DNA from: JAAYVZ01 sp035384965
Lineage (GTDB): Bacteria > Acidobacteriota > Thermoanaerobaculia > Thermoanaerobaculales > Thermoanaerobaculaceae
Direction: 5' to 3'
Assembly (NCBI GenBank): GCA_035384965.1
Contig: DAOOJE010000006.1
Location: 1 to 64,000, forward strand
DNA length: 64,000 nucleotides
How positions within the stretch are numbered: the stretch's first letter is position 1; every line of letters begins with the position of its first letter. The notes under the pieces were generated by a model. It was not told the origin of the DNA. It made no database searches and saw only the letters and a list, made by a program, of their open reading frames with translations. Below are positions 7,844 to 16,466 of the stretch, piece after piece. Made by a program: the position numbers and the translations under genes.

Positions 7844-8464
7844 TCAAGTTCCGAAGAGCCGGTCGCCGAAGTCGCCGAGCCCGGGAAGGATGTACTTGCG
7901 GCTGTCCAGCCCGCGGTCGAGGCCGGCGGTGAAGATCTCGGCGTCGGGAGCGGCCGCCTGCAGCAGCGCCACCCCTTCCGGAGCCGCGATGACCGAGAGG
8001 AAACGCACCCCACGCGCGCCCCGCTCGCGCAGCCCTTCGACGGCCTGTACCGCGGAACCGCCGGTGGCGAGCATCGGGTCGAGGACGAACACCACCGCGT
8101 TCTGGAGGTCGGCCGGCACCTTCTCGTAGTAGCGCCGCGCCACCGCCGTGGTCTCGTTGCGCTCGAGCCCGAAGTAGCCGACCTGGGCCTCGGGCACGAG
8201 GTCGAGAAACCCTCCCAGCATGCCCAGGCCCGCCCGCAGCACCGGGACGGCCACCACCCGGGTCGCGAGGCGCCGTACCGTGGCCTTCTCGAGTGGAGTC
8301 TCGACGGCTGTCGTCTCGGTGGGCAGGTCGCGGGTCGCCTCGGTGACGAGCAGGAGTGTGATGCGATGCGCGAGCCGCCGGAACTCGTCGCACGGCGTCC
8401 GGCGGTCCCGCAGGCCGGCGAAGGTGTCGTCCACCAGCGGATGCGACAGCACGTGCAGTGCCAT
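7844..8464 (-). CDS. upp: Uracil phosphoribosyltransferase
   Basis: A 206-residue salvage enzyme making UMP from uracil and PRPP. It has the motifs VPVLRAGLGMLGGF, the PRPP loop VFVLDPMLATGGSA and the uracil-binding GLGDFGDRLFGT at the C-terminus. The length is typical. The ATG at 8464 starts MALHVLSHPLVDD, the expected N-terminus; a TATCGT box lies 7 bases upstream with no Shine-Dalgarno, so it may be leaderless. It is the first gene of the upp-folP-cdaA-cdaR-glmM operon. Confidence 0.96.
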   Translation of the reverse strand: MALHVLSHPLVDDTFAGLRDRRTPCDEFRRLAHRITLLLVTEATRDLPTETTAVETPLEKATVRRLATRVVAVPVLRAGLGMLGGFLDLVPEAQVGYFGLERNETTAVARRYYEKVPADLQNAVVFVLDPMLATGGSAVQAVEGLRERGARGVRFLSVIAAPEGVALLQAAAPDAEIFTAGLDRGLDSRKYILPGLGDFGDRLFGT

Positions 8465-8471
8465 GCGGCGC

Positions 8472-8477
8472 ACGATA
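8472..8477 (-). promoter_or_regulatory. Leaderless-type -10 box for upp operon
   Basis: TATCGT on the minus strand, 7 bases before the upp ATG. It fits TANNNT and there is no Shine-Dalgarno. Confidence 0.4.
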
Positions 8478-8509
8478 CCACAGGCCCGCGCCGGCCAGTC
8501 TCCATCTTC

Positions 8510-8533
8510 CCCCTCCACCGAGCGTCGGTGACC
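8510..8533. repeat. 24-bp dispersed direct repeat, copy 1
   Basis: Identical over 24 bases to 12405-12428 in the same orientation. The core is a small hairpin, CACCGA-GCG-TCGGTG, preceded by CCCCTC and followed by ACC. The two copies bracket exactly the two-gene secreted protein cassette (8669-12335). It could be a REP-like element, a shared terminator or a recombination target; none of these is proven. Confidence 0.75.
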
Positions 8534-8577
8534 AGGCCGTCGCCTCGTTCCCACTTTCGTGGGATTGACTGCTGGAG

Positions 8578-8592
8578 GAGAGAGAGAGAGAG
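8578..8592 (+). repeat. GA dinucleotide tract in the leader of the Cys-rich protein gene
   Basis: Seven GA units plus G, preceded by GGAG, in the 205-base gap between upp and the small secreted protein gene. A TTGACT hexamer at 8565-8570 lies just upstream and could be a -35 box, so tract length could alter promoter spacing. A CCCAC-TTTC-GTGGG hairpin is at 8550-8563. Confidence 0.5.
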
Positions 8593-8668
8593 TGGTTGCA
8601 GTCCGGCCCTGAGTCTCGGAGATTGGTCAACGAGAATCAGGAAGAGTCGGAGCGAAAGGAGATTGTCC

Positions 8669-8959
8669 ATGAGCAGCAAGGCAATTCTGGTGATCCTGGC
8701 GTCCATCGCTGCGGTCCTCGCGACTGGCACGGGGATCGCTGATGAAACATGCTCCGTCTCGGCTTCGTGTTCCAGCGGGGGCGGAGTCGCGTGCAGCGCC
8801 AGCGGCATCACCGCCACGTGCTCCTCAGGGCACAACAGCGTCACCTGCACTGCGACGATTTCGTGCGGCCCGCATTGCACGTACACCTGCACCGAAACGC
8901 AGTCGTGTCCGGGAGAGGGAGAGGGCGGCAAGGTGCCTATCGACCACCAGGTCTATTGA
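8669..8959 (+). CDS. Small secreted cysteine-rich protein
   Basis: A 96-residue protein of unknown function. Residues 1-24 look like a cleavable signal peptide (a lysine, then a hydrophobic stretch ILVILASIAAVLATG, with a likely cut after GIA-24). The mature part holds nine cysteines (28, 34, 42, 51, 60, 66, 70, 74, 80) in a Ser/Thr/Gly-rich background, with the octamer TC[ST]x[ST]xSC occurring three times (27-34, 59-66, 73-80). The C-terminal tail PGEGEGGKVPIDHQVY has no cysteine. It could be a disulfide-rich exported protein or a metal or surface binder. AAAGGAG precedes the ATG at 8669. The large secreted protein gene begins 4 bases after the stop, so the two are probably co-transcribed. 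No family was recognised. Confidence 0.7.
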   Translation: MSSKAILVILASIAAVLATGTGIADETCSVSASCSSGGGVACSASGITATCSSGHNSVTCTATISCGPHCTYTCTETQSCPGEGEGGKVPIDHQVY

Positions 8960-8963
8960 TACG

Positions 8964-11900
8964 ATGAATCGAAAGGATTCGCCTCCGATGCTGGCGTTCG
9001 TCGTGTTGTCGCTGTGCATGCTGCTGCCGGCGGCGGGGTGGGCTGGCGACCCCCCCGCCTTCGTCTTCACCCGCGACGGGGTGGCGATGAAGGCTGCCGC
9101 GAACCTGCAGGGCGTCGCCATGGACGAGCAGCGCTGGCTGGCCCGGAGGGGCGCCGCCGTGTGGCTGCTGGAGCCTGAACTCCGGCGTGTCTCGCTCATC
9201 GTCCTCGGGATCGGCCCCGAAACTCCGCCGGAGGCCCCCAAGGCTGCCTGGCCGCTCCCGCCGGGGGTCGAGCCCGGGCCGCCGCGCGCCGCCTTTCTCG
9301 GTCTCGCCCCGTGGGGAGAAGCCGGGACGTGGCTGGTGGACGGGGAGCGCCAGGCGTTGTGGCGGCTCGCCGCCGGCGCGTGGGAAGGTCCGTGGCCGCT
9401 GCCCGACCCGGTCGCCGACGCGGTCGCGCTCGGACCCGACGAGGTCGTGGTGCAGACACCGACCCACCCCGCCTGGGCGCTGGCGCGGGTCGGCCGCGGC
9501 GGCGTCGTGGTGCAGCGTTTCGGACCCCGCCTGCTCGCCCCGTTGCCGCTGCTCGACCGTTTCGAGAACACGTGGCGTCTCGCGGTCTCGGAGGACGGCA
9601 CGAGGTTGTTGTCCGCCCACACGTTCCGGCCGCTGATGCGGGCGTACAACCTGCCGCGCGGCGATCTGGTCTTCGAGAGCGAGCTGGCGAGCCCCGAGGC
9701 GAGCCGGCTTGCTGGCCTGCGGGAGCGGGCGATTGAGGCCATAAAGGTCGACCCCGAGACCGGGTGCGTCTCCTGTCGGCTCGTGCGCTTTGGCTCGGCT
9801 CTCGAGGCGACCGCGGAGGGGGAGATGCTGGTCCACCTCGGCCGCGCTCCCGCGCTGGAGCGCCTGGATCCCGCTGGCCGCTGGCTCGACACGGTGCCGG
9901 TGCTGGTTCCACCAGGCCAGAAGGAGTGGCTCGCGGCCGGGCTTGCGGTCCGGGAGCATCGACTCCTGGCGCGGGAGGCGGAGGGGGTCGTCCGGTACCG
10001 ACGGCGGGAAACGCAGAAACCGCTCGCCATCCGGGTCGAGGATGAGGACGGGCATCCCATCAGGGGGGCGAAGGTGGAGATCGACCTGGCGGGCGGCGTC
10101 CACCATGCTCTGCAGACCGGCGCCGCGGGAGAGGTCTCGATCCCGGCGCCCCCACCCGAAATGGCGGTCACGGCACGCGTGCACGCCCGCGGGTTCCGGC
10201 GCCTCGAGCGGTCCGGGACGGTTCGTGAGGTCCTCGGCGAGACGCTGGTGCTGGTGCGGGCCGACCGGTTGTGCGCAGTGCTGACGGAGAGGGCGTCGCG
10301 GCAGCCGGTCACGCGCTTCGAACTCGGGGTAATCCGGCGTACCGAGGGGCCAGGCGCCGCAGGGATCGAGCCTGGTGAAGTGGTCGCAATCGAGGATTCA
10401 GAAGGGAAAGGTTGCATCGATGCCCCGTGGGATTACCCCGTGGTCCTCACGGTGCGGGCCGAAGGCTTCGCCAGCCAGGACGTGAAGGTCTTCGAACGCC
10501 CCGACGAGCCGGTGCCCATCGAGCTGGAGCCCGCCGCGGTGCTGCGCGTGACGGTCACCGACGCCAGAGGCCAGCGTGTGCCTGGGGCCACCATCGTGCT
10601 GCTCTCGGGGGCTGCGGCCCGTAGCCTGAACTGGGCCGTGGGCAAGGACAACCAGGCGGTCACCGACGAGGCGGGCGAGGCCGTGCTGGACCGCCTGCCG
10701 GCTGGCGAGTATCGGGTGGTGGTGCGAGCTGACGGCTTCCTCGACTGGGAGGCCGACTGGACCCTCGAGGCCGGGGAGACAGCGCGAAACGTCACGCTCG
10801 ACCAGGGTGCAAGGGTCCTCGTGCGCGTGACCGAGCGGCACAGCGGGGCCGCGATCCGCGGGGCGCGCATCGAGCTGGCGGGCCACACGCAGGTCAACCG
10901 CCGCCTGGGTTGCTCGACCTCCCAGAACGGCACCTGTGAGATCGCTGGGGTGGAGCCAGGCACCTTGTTTGCAACCACGACGGCCCCCGGCCGCGCGCGT
11001 GCGACCCAGCAGGTCGTCATCCCTCCCGGCCAGCGGGAGGTGCGTGTCGACATCCGAATGGTGGCCGGGCTGCGGGTGCACGGCCGGGTGTCCGGCGCTG
11101 ACCGCTACCAGGCGCCACTGCAGGTGCGCATCAGCACCCCGGGGTTCGAGGTGCGGGAGGGGCCGGTGGGTCCGGACGGTCTGTACGCCATCGAAGACGT
11201 GCCCCCGGGCCGGAGCAACGTCTGGGTACGCGAGGCGCCGGCCGGCGGAGCGATCCTCCATCTCGTCACGACGCTTCCCGAGGACCGTGACGCCGAGGAG
11301 CTGGACCTTGACCTCCCGACCCCTCGGGTGCTCGTAGGCTGGGTGCGGGAGGCGGGGGCGCCCTGCTTTCCGTGCCGTGTCGTGGTGGCGCTGCGGGGGG
11401 CCGAGGTCAACCGCCCTCGTGCCGAGAGGCGCACCGACCCGAGCGGTCGGTTCGAGGCCAGGATGCCGGTATCCGGGCCGTACCGGGTGCAGATCTGGAG
11501 CCGGGACGGCTCGCTCGGACTCGACGAGCCTCTGGAGCTCACCACGAGCACGGAGCGGACGTTCGAGCTGGGAGGGGGCGCGGTCGAAGGACGGGTCGTG
11601 GACTCCGACCGCACGCCGGTGCCTTCCGCGACCGTGAGCGCGTCCCACCCCGTGGACGGCACGGTGTTGCGCCAGCTCTCGAGCGGCATCGGCGGCACGT
11701 TCCGGCTCGACCGGCTGCCCCCCGGGCTGTTGCGAGTCTCGGCCGACGCGGCGGGCTCGTGGGTGTCCGAGGATGTCGAGGTGGCTGCCGGCGGGACCAC
11801 GCGCGTGGAGCTGGTGCTCGAGCGCCGTCGCGAACTCGCGCTCCGCCTGCGGGACAGCGAGGTCTCGGTGCCGGTGCGTACCGCCTCGTTCGGGGTGCAC

Positions 11901-12335
11901 GCTCGCTCGGGCGCGTTCTTCGTGTATCGACTCGCCGGCGACCCGGAAGGGGTTTACCGGTTGCCTGTCGAGCCTGCCGGTGTGGCAGCCGTCGTGGTCG
12001 GCGGCCCCGGGTACGCGCTCGCGACCGTGCGGGGACCTTTCGGCGCCACGCCGCTCGATGTGCCACTGACACGCAGCCGCCGCTCGTTCAGCCTCGAGGT
12101 GCGGAGCGAGGCCGGCAACCCCTGCACCGTGACGTTGCTGGACGCCTTGGGCATGCCCGTGGCGCTGTCGGCCGAGGCGCCTCCCGGCCCCGTACCGCTG
12201 CACTCCCACACTGCCCTGTTCAACCTCCTTCCGCCCGGCAGCTACGAGCTGGTGGTGACGACGTGCGCGGGCACGACGTTCCGGCGCCCGCTCATGCTGG
12301 CGCCGGGCTCGGTCCCCCTGGTGGTCGTACCGTGA
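8964..12335 (+). CDS. Large secreted protein with multiple CarboxypepD_reg-like domains
   Basis: A 1123-residue protein with an N-terminal signal peptide (MLAFVVLSLCMLLPAAGWA after a short basic n-region). The first 350 residues contain repeated W/L-rich strands that may form a propeller-like domain. From about 350 to the end come seven or more beta-sandwich repeats of the carboxypeptidase-regulatory/SpaA-like type, recognisable by phrases such as VTDARGQRVPGATI, GEAVLDRLPAGEYRVVVRADG, RFEARMPVSGPYRV and GTFRLDRLPPGLLRVSADA. Such domains usually act as surface stalks or ligand-binding modules; no catalytic motif is seen and no anchor is present. The start could instead be the ATG at 8988, which has AAAGGA upstream. 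Direct 24-bp repeats flank it together with the Cys-rich gene. Confidence 0.75.
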   Translation: MNRKDSPPMLAFVVLSLCMLLPAAGWAGDPPAFVFTRDGVAMKAAANLQGVAMDEQRWLARRGAAVWLLEPELRRVSLIVLGIGPETPPEAPKAAWPLPPGVEPGPPRAAFLGLAPWGEAGTWLVDGERQALWRLAAGAWEGPWPLPDPVADAVALGPDEVVVQTPTHPAWALARVGRGGVVVQRFGPRLLAPLPLLDRFENTWRLAVSEDGTRLLSAHTFRPLMRAYNLPRGDLVFESELASPEASRLAGLRERAIEAIKVDPETGCVSCRLVRFGSALEATAEGEMLVHLGRAPALERLDPAGRWLDTVPVLVPPGQKEWLAAGLAVREHRLLAREAEGVVRYRRRETQKPLAIRVEDEDGHPIRGAKVEIDLAGGVHHALQTGAAGEVSIPAPPPEMAVTARVHARGFRRLERSGTVREVLGETLVLVRADRLCAVLTERASRQPVTRFELGVIRRTEGPGAAGIEPGEVVAIEDSEGKGCIDAPWDYPVVLTVRAEGFASQDVKVFERPDEPVPIELEPAAVLRVTVTDARGQRVPGATIVLLSGAAARSLNWAVGKDNQAVTDEAGEAVLDRLPAGEYRVVVRADGFLDWEADWTLEAGETARNVTLDQGARVLVRVTERHSGAAIRGARIELAGHTQVNRRLGCSTSQNGTCEIAGVEPGTLFATTTAPGRARATQQVVIPPGQREVRVDIRMVAGLRVHGRVSGADRYQAPLQVRISTPGFEVREGPVGPDGLYAIEDVPPGRSNVWVREAPAGGAILHLVTTLPEDRDAEELDLDLPTPRVLVGWVREAGAPCFPCRVVVALRGAEVNRPRAERRTDPSGRFEARMPVSGPYRVQIWSRDGSLGLDEPLELTTSTERTFELGGGAVEGRVVDSDRTPVPSATVSASHPVDGTVLRQLSSGIGGTFRLDRLPPGLLRVSADAAGSWVSEDVEVAAGGTTRVELVLERRRELALRLRDSEVSVPVRTASFGVHARSGAFFVYRLAGDPEGVYRLPVEPAGVAAVVVGGPGYALATVRGPFGATPLDVPLTRSRRSFSLEVRSEAGNPCTVTLLDALGMPVALSAEAPPGPVPLHSHTALFNLLPPGSYELVVTTCAGTTFRRPLMLAPGSVPLVVVP

Positions 12336-12404
12336 GAGCGGACCCCCGCGGGGCTGTCGAGGCGTGCTGGGTGGGTTGACGCGGGCCAACACGAGGCGTT
12401 TTCG

Positions 12405-12428
12405 CCCCTCCACCGAGCGTCGGTGACC
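12405..12428. repeat. 24-bp dispersed direct repeat, copy 2
   Basis: Second identical copy of the 8510-8533 element, with hairpin CACCGA-GCG-TCGGTG. It lies in the 139-base gap between the large secreted protein gene and the glycosyltransferase-like gene. A short CCCCGCGGGG palindrome at about 12345 is the only other structure in this gap. Confidence 0.75.
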
Positions 12429-12460
12429 CGTGGAGTCACGGCGCCGGGGCGGCTGCAGGC

Positions 12461-12466
12461 TAGAAT
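12461..12466 (+). promoter_or_regulatory. Leaderless-type -10 box
   Basis: TAGAAT, 8 bases before the GTG at 12475; no Shine-Dalgarno is seen. Confidence 0.4.
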
Positions 12467-12474
12467 GCCTCTGC

Positions 12475-13878
12475 GTGCCCGGTTTCTCTTTCCAGGGAGG
12501 CGAGACCTCACCCCGGACCCGCGCGCTGGCGGCGGCCCTGCTGGCCGCTGCGCTCTTCGCTGGCTACCTGGGGATCCCGGCCGAGGGAGGCGCCAACGAC
12601 AACTACGCCCACTGCCTGACGGCGCTCTCGCTGGTGCGCGGGGAGTGGGGACGCCTGGACCGCCTGCGCGAGCACTGGGCCTCGAACGTGCTGGGCTTGC
12701 GGGCCACCATCATCGAGACCCCGGACGGGCACGCCGTGGGCGGCACCGGCATCGGCGCCGCGCTGGCCCTGGCGCCGGTGTATGCGCTGGCGCAAGCGGC
12801 GGGCGCAGGGCCCACCTTCGTGCTCTCACCCGGCTTCAACCACCCGATTGCGGCGCTGTGGTCGGCGCTGGCGGCAGCCGTGTTCTTCCTCACCGTGCGG
12901 CGGCTGGTGGAAGGCGGGCCGGCCCTCCTCGCCACGCTCGCCGTGGCGCTCGGCTCGCCGTTGTTCTCGGTGCTCTCCCGGGAGCCCTGGCAGCACACCT
13001 TTCTCGTGGCCTTGCAGTGCGCGGCGGCCTGGCTCGTGCTGGCGCCGGGCGCGGCCTCGGGGCGGCAGCGGGCGCTCGCTGCCGGGGTGCTGCTGGGGTG
13101 GGGGGGGCTCGTGCGAGCCACAGCCTTCCTGTACGTCTTCCCCTGGGCCTGGCTGGTCCGCCGTGCCGGGCGGGAGCGTCTGGGGCCTTTTCTCGCCGGC
13201 GTGCTCCCCGGGGTGATTGCCACCCTGGCGTACAACTGGTGGACGTTCGGCCGTCCGTGGCTGTTCGGCCAGCTCATCATCGGCCGCGTCCGCTTCGGCT
13301 ACGAGGCCTCGCAGGCCGTACCGTACGACCCGCTGGCGGCGCTCGCCGGGCTGCTGGTCTCGCCCGGCCGCGGGCTGTTCGTGTTCTCGCCGGTGTTCTT
13401 GTGGGCACTCCTCGTCCTGGGTGCGGCGGCGTTGGCCCGCTGGAGCCGCTCGGCCGCGGGGCGCGCCGCGCCGTGGCCGTTCTGGCTCGCTCCCGTCCTT
13501 GGTCTCATTGCGGTCAACCTGCTTTCCGCCGCCACCTGGAAGGAGTGGGCGGGCGGCTGGACGTACGGCCCGCGCTACCTCGCCGACACCATCCCGGCGT
13601 GGGGGCTCGTCGTGGCAGCAGCCGCCCAGGCCGGGCGCGACCGCAGCGCGGTGCCGCGCAGCCTGCTCGCGCTGTGCTGGCCGCTGCTCGCGCTTTCCAT
13701 TGCTTTCCACGCCGCTGGCCTGCTCGTCAGCCCCTACCGGCCCGACGCCTACTCGGCCCGCATCGACCCCGACCACCACCCGGAGCGGCTGTGGCGCTGG
13801 CGCGACTTCCCTCCGCTCGCCAACCTCCGCCTCTGGCTCGCGGACCGGGCCCGCCGCCCGCACGTGAGGGCGCCGTGA
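12475..13878 (+). CDS. Polytopic membrane glycosyltransferase-like protein
   Basis: A 467-residue integral membrane protein with about ten predicted transmembrane segments. The large loop after helix 1 carries GANDNYAHCLTALSL, and a later membrane loop carries WKEWAGGWTYGPRYLADTIP, a pattern seen in membrane proteins related to dolichol-phosphate-mannose/GT-C transferases. The same R-Y-L loop recurs in the protein at 20387 (NWHGGWFPGPRYLLAGLP), so the two are paralogues. The likely role is transfer of a lipid-linked sugar in envelope glycan or glycoprotein assembly; the substrate is unknown. The GTG at 12475 is chosen because hydrophobic sequence begins shortly after and TAGAAT precedes it; an upstream GTG at 12430 would add 15 residues. 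It overlaps the next gene by GTGA. Confidence 0.7.
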   Translation: MPGFSFQGGETSPRTRALAAALLAAALFAGYLGIPAEGGANDNYAHCLTALSLVRGEWGRLDRLREHWASNVLGLRATIIETPDGHAVGGTGIGAALALAPVYALAQAAGAGPTFVLSPGFNHPIAALWSALAAAVFFLTVRRLVEGGPALLATLAVALGSPLFSVLSREPWQHTFLVALQCAAAWLVLAPGAASGRQRALAAGVLLGWGGLVRATAFLYVFPWAWLVRRAGRERLGPFLAGVLPGVIATLAYNWWTFGRPWLFGQLIIGRVRFGYEASQAVPYDPLAALAGLLVSPGRGLFVFSPVFLWALLVLGAAALARWSRSAAGRAAPWPFWLAPVLGLIAVNLLSAATWKEWAGGWTYGPRYLADTIPAWGLVVAAAAQAGRDRSAVPRSLLALCWPLLALSIAFHAAGLLVSPYRPDAYSARIDPDHHPERLWRWRDFPPLANLRLWLADRARRPHVRAP

Positions 13879-15098
13879 TCAGGATCGGCGAGGAGCAGGC
13901 TGCCGGGTTGCTCGCCCTGGCCGGCGTGCTGGCCGCTGCCGCGGTGCTGGTGTCGACGTTGCCTTCCGTGCGCCCTGCCGTCAACGCCGACGAGGGCGTG
14001 TATTTGCGGTACGTGCAGGAGCTCAACGAGCGGGGCCCGGGCGCTTTGGCCGACCTGCACGCCCGGTTCGCCGGCGACCCTCGCCTTTCCGCCTTCCCCC
14101 CACCGACCCGCTTTGGCTACCTGCTGCTCGCCCTCGCCTGGTGCACCCTTTTCGGCTGCTCGTTCGGCGCGCTCTCGGCGTTGTCGGCGAGCTGCCACGT
14201 TACAACTGCTGCGGTGACGTTCCTGTTCGCTCGCCGCCACCTCGGCAGCCGGGATGCGGCGCTGCTCACCTGGCTGGCCGGTTGCTCGCCTCTCTGGCTG
14301 GCGCTCGGGCGGCGCGCGCTCACCGATGCCCCGGCTCTGCTGCTGGCCTCCCTCGCGTGGTGGGTCTTTCTCGAGGTGCTCCGCCGGCCCGCGTCGCTTC
14401 CGCTCAGGCTCGCGTTCGTCGCCGCCGCAGCGGCAGCGCTGAGCGTCAAGGAGCTGGCCGTGCTGCTGCTCGTCCCGCTCGCCGTGGTGTTCGCGTGGGA
14501 GCGGGCGCACGGCAGCACTGCCCTCGGCCCCGGCACGCTCGCCTGGCTGCTGGCGGCACCGGTGGCCGTGGCCGGCGGGCTGGGTGTCGTGGCCGCCGGC
14601 GGTCCGGGCAGGGCGCTGGAGGTAGCCCGGATCGTCCTCGCCTCCCCGGGCGAAAGTCCCTTCGTGAAGGCGTTTTGCGGCGGCCCGTGGTACCGGCTGG
14701 TGGTCGACTTCCTGCTCATCTCGCCCCTGGCCACCTTGCTCGGCCTCGGCGGGGTGCTGACCGTGGCCGTGCGAGCCGTCCGCCGTGACGCGCGGGACCT
14801 GCCCACCGCGGCGGCGATCCTTCTCGTGCTCACCCTCGCCGAGTTCGCCCCGCTGATCAAGAACGTGCGGTACGTGGCGCTGCTGGAGCTGCCGCTGCGC
14901 TTGCTCGCCCTCGGCGCGCTCTCGGAACTCGCGGGCGGGCTCGGCGCGCGCTGGAGAAGACCCGCCCTCGCGGCGGCCGTGGCCGGGCTCGTGGCCGCGG
15001 ACCTGGTGTCGTTCCTCGAGCTGTTCGTGGCCGGGGGGATCTACGACCCGACGAGCTTCAACCTGCTGGCGGCCCGGCAGATGATCCCGGTGCGGTAG
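13875..15098 (+). CDS. GT39/PMT-type membrane glycosyltransferase
   Basis: A 407-residue polytopic membrane protein. After the first helix it has NADEGVYLRYVQELNERG, the Asp-Glu motif in the first periplasmic loop that is the catalytic hallmark of GT-C fold enzymes of the PMT_2 type, and later FGYLLLALAW and GRRALTDAPALLLASLAWW, the paired helix pattern of this family. It should transfer sugars from a polyprenyl-phosphate donor at the outer face of the cytoplasmic membrane. It is translationally coupled to the upstream gene (GTG at 13875 overlaps TGA). It ends 4 bases before the end of the convergent hydantoinase-like gene. The acceptor is unknown. Confidence 0.8.
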   Translation: MIRIGEEQAAGLLALAGVLAAAAVLVSTLPSVRPAVNADEGVYLRYVQELNERGPGALADLHARFAGDPRLSAFPPPTRFGYLLLALAWCTLFGCSFGALSALSASCHVTTAAVTFLFARRHLGSRDAALLTWLAGCSPLWLALGRRALTDAPALLLASLAWWVFLEVLRRPASLPLRLAFVAAAAAALSVKELAVLLLVPLAVVFAWERAHGSTALGPGTLAWLLAAPVAVAGGLGVVAAGGPGRALEVARIVLASPGESPFVKAFCGGPWYRLVVDFLLISPLATLLGLGGVLTVAVRAVRRDARDLPTAAAILLVLTLAEFAPLIKNVRYVALLELPLRLLALGALSELAGGLGARWRRPALAAAVAGLVAADLVSFLELFVAGGIYDPTSFNLLAARQMIPVR

Positions 15099-15102
15099 CC
15101 GG

Positions 15103-16449
15103 TCACCCCTGGAGCGTCGTGCCGGAGGGCGGGGCGTCCACGAGCCGGCCGTCCCGGACCACCTCCACCCCCCGCACGAGCACGTGCCGGAAGGCGAGCC
15201 GCGTGGTGTAGCCGGCCCAGGGGTCGTGCGCGTCGGCCAGCGTCGAGCGCACCGCCCTTTGCTCGCCTTCGAGGTCGAGGACCACGAGGTCGGCGTCCGC
15301 CCCCACATCGAGCGTGCCCTTGCGAGGGTGGAGACCGGCCAGACGGGCGGGTTTCGCCGACACCATTGTCACCAGGACCCGCAGTCCGGCCTCGCCGCGG
15401 CCCGCCAGCAGCTCGAACGCCAGCGGCACCAGGGCGCCCACCCCCGGCAGACCGCAGGGCACGGCCCGCAGGTCGCCGTCGACGGCGTCCTTGTCTCGGC
15501 GAAAGAAAGGGCAGTGATCGGTGGCCAGCACGTCGAGCGCGCCGGCCAGCACCAGCTCGACGAGCTGCCGCCGGGTGCTCTCGTCGCGCAACGGTGGCGA
15601 GCACAGCAGGCGATGGCCATCCGGCCCGCGCAACGCCTCCTCGTCGAGGAACAGGTACTGCGGGCAGGTCTCGGCCGAGACCCGCTGGAGGGGGCGGGCC
15701 GCCGCGACGAGACCGGCGCCGCGTGCCGTCGACACGTGGACCACGTGCAGGGGGCACCCGGCCTGGCGCGCCAGCTCCAGGGCGCGCTCGATCGCCTCGG
15801 TTTCCGCGCCGGGCGGCCGCAGCCGCGTGTGCGAGAACGGGTCGCAGAGATCCAGGCGGGAGGCATCCACTCGCGCCAGGGTGTCGTCGTCCTCGCAGTG
15901 GAGGAGCAGCCGCAGCCCGAGTTCGGCCAGACGCGGCATCAGCTCGGCCAGCCGCTCCCACGACGAGTAGAGCCCCGCCTGGCGGTACGTGGTGTACAGC
16001 TTGACGGTGCCGAACCCCCGCCCGGCCAGCCTGGCGAGGGCGGCCCAGTCCCAACGCTCGCCGGTGGGCGTGAGGTGGAATGCGACGTCGCACCGGCTCC
16101 GGCCCGCCACCTTGGCGAGGTAGCGCCCGACACACGCCTGCAGCTGCTCGCCGGGCCGCTGCGTGGCGAACGCCACGATGGTCGTGACGCCGCCAAGCAG
16201 CGCGGCGGCCGAGGCCGAGCCGAAATCGTCAGCCAGCGTCCAGCGCCCGATCTCGTCGTCGGCGTGGACGTGGAGGTCGACGAAGCCGGGCAGCACCGAA
16301 AGCCCGGCGGCGTCGAGCACCGGAGCCCGGCCCGCCCGGCTGGCGAGGTCGCCGCCCACCGCGGCGATCCGCCCGTCGCGCACCAGGATGTCGCCCTCGA
16401 ACGCGCCGGTCTCGGTGACGACCCGCCCGTTGGCAATCAGCAGCTCCAC
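15103..16449 (-). CDS. Hydantoinase/dihydropyrimidinase-like amidohydrolase
   Basis: A 448-residue cyclic-amidase superfamily enzyme. The metal site is visible: HVH in GFVDLHVHADD, the carboxylated lysine in GTVKLYTTY, His in LLLHCED, His in HVVHVS, and the Asp motif ATDHCPFFRRDKD typical of dihydropyrimidinase and hydantoinase. It would open a cyclic imide ring such as dihydrouracil or a hydantoin; dihydroorotase or allantoinase activity is less likely from the motifs. The GTG at 16449 is preceded by GGAGGAGGGCG. It lies 17 bases after the ssnA-like gene and downstream of a dihydropyrimidine dehydrogenase-like gene, so reduction followed by ring opening of a pyrimidine or purine-derived ring is the likely pathway. 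Confidence 0.85.
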   Translation of the reverse strand: MELLIANGRVVTETGAFEGDILVRDGRIAAVGGDLASRAGRAPVLDAAGLSVLPGFVDLHVHADDEIGRWTLADDFGSASAAALLGGVTTIVAFATQRPGEQLQACVGRYLAKVAGRSRCDVAFHLTPTGERWDWAALARLAGRGFGTVKLYTTYRQAGLYSSWERLAELMPRLAELGLRLLLHCEDDDTLARVDASRLDLCDPFSHTRLRPPGAETEAIERALELARQAGCPLHVVHVSTARGAGLVAAARPLQRVSAETCPQYLFLDEEALRGPDGHRLLCSPPLRDESTRRQLVELVLAGALDVLATDHCPFFRRDKDAVDGDLRAVPCGLPGVGALVPLAFELLAGRGEAGLRVLVTMVSAKPARLAGLHPRKGTLDVGADADLVVLDLEGEQRAVRSTLADAHDPWAGYTTRLAFRHVLVRGVEVVRDGRLVDAPPSGTTLQG

Positions 16450-16466
16450 GCCGCCCTCCTCCAGCC

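Noticed and set aside
12376..12404. TTGACG at 12376 as a -35 box for the gene at 12475
   Set aside because: No -10 at proper spacing; the TAGAAT box nearer the start is a better candidate.
12430..12474. Alternative GTG start for the glycosyltransferase-like gene at 12430
   Set aside because: The added residues are basic and Cys-containing without homology, and the TAGAAT box would fall inside the gene.
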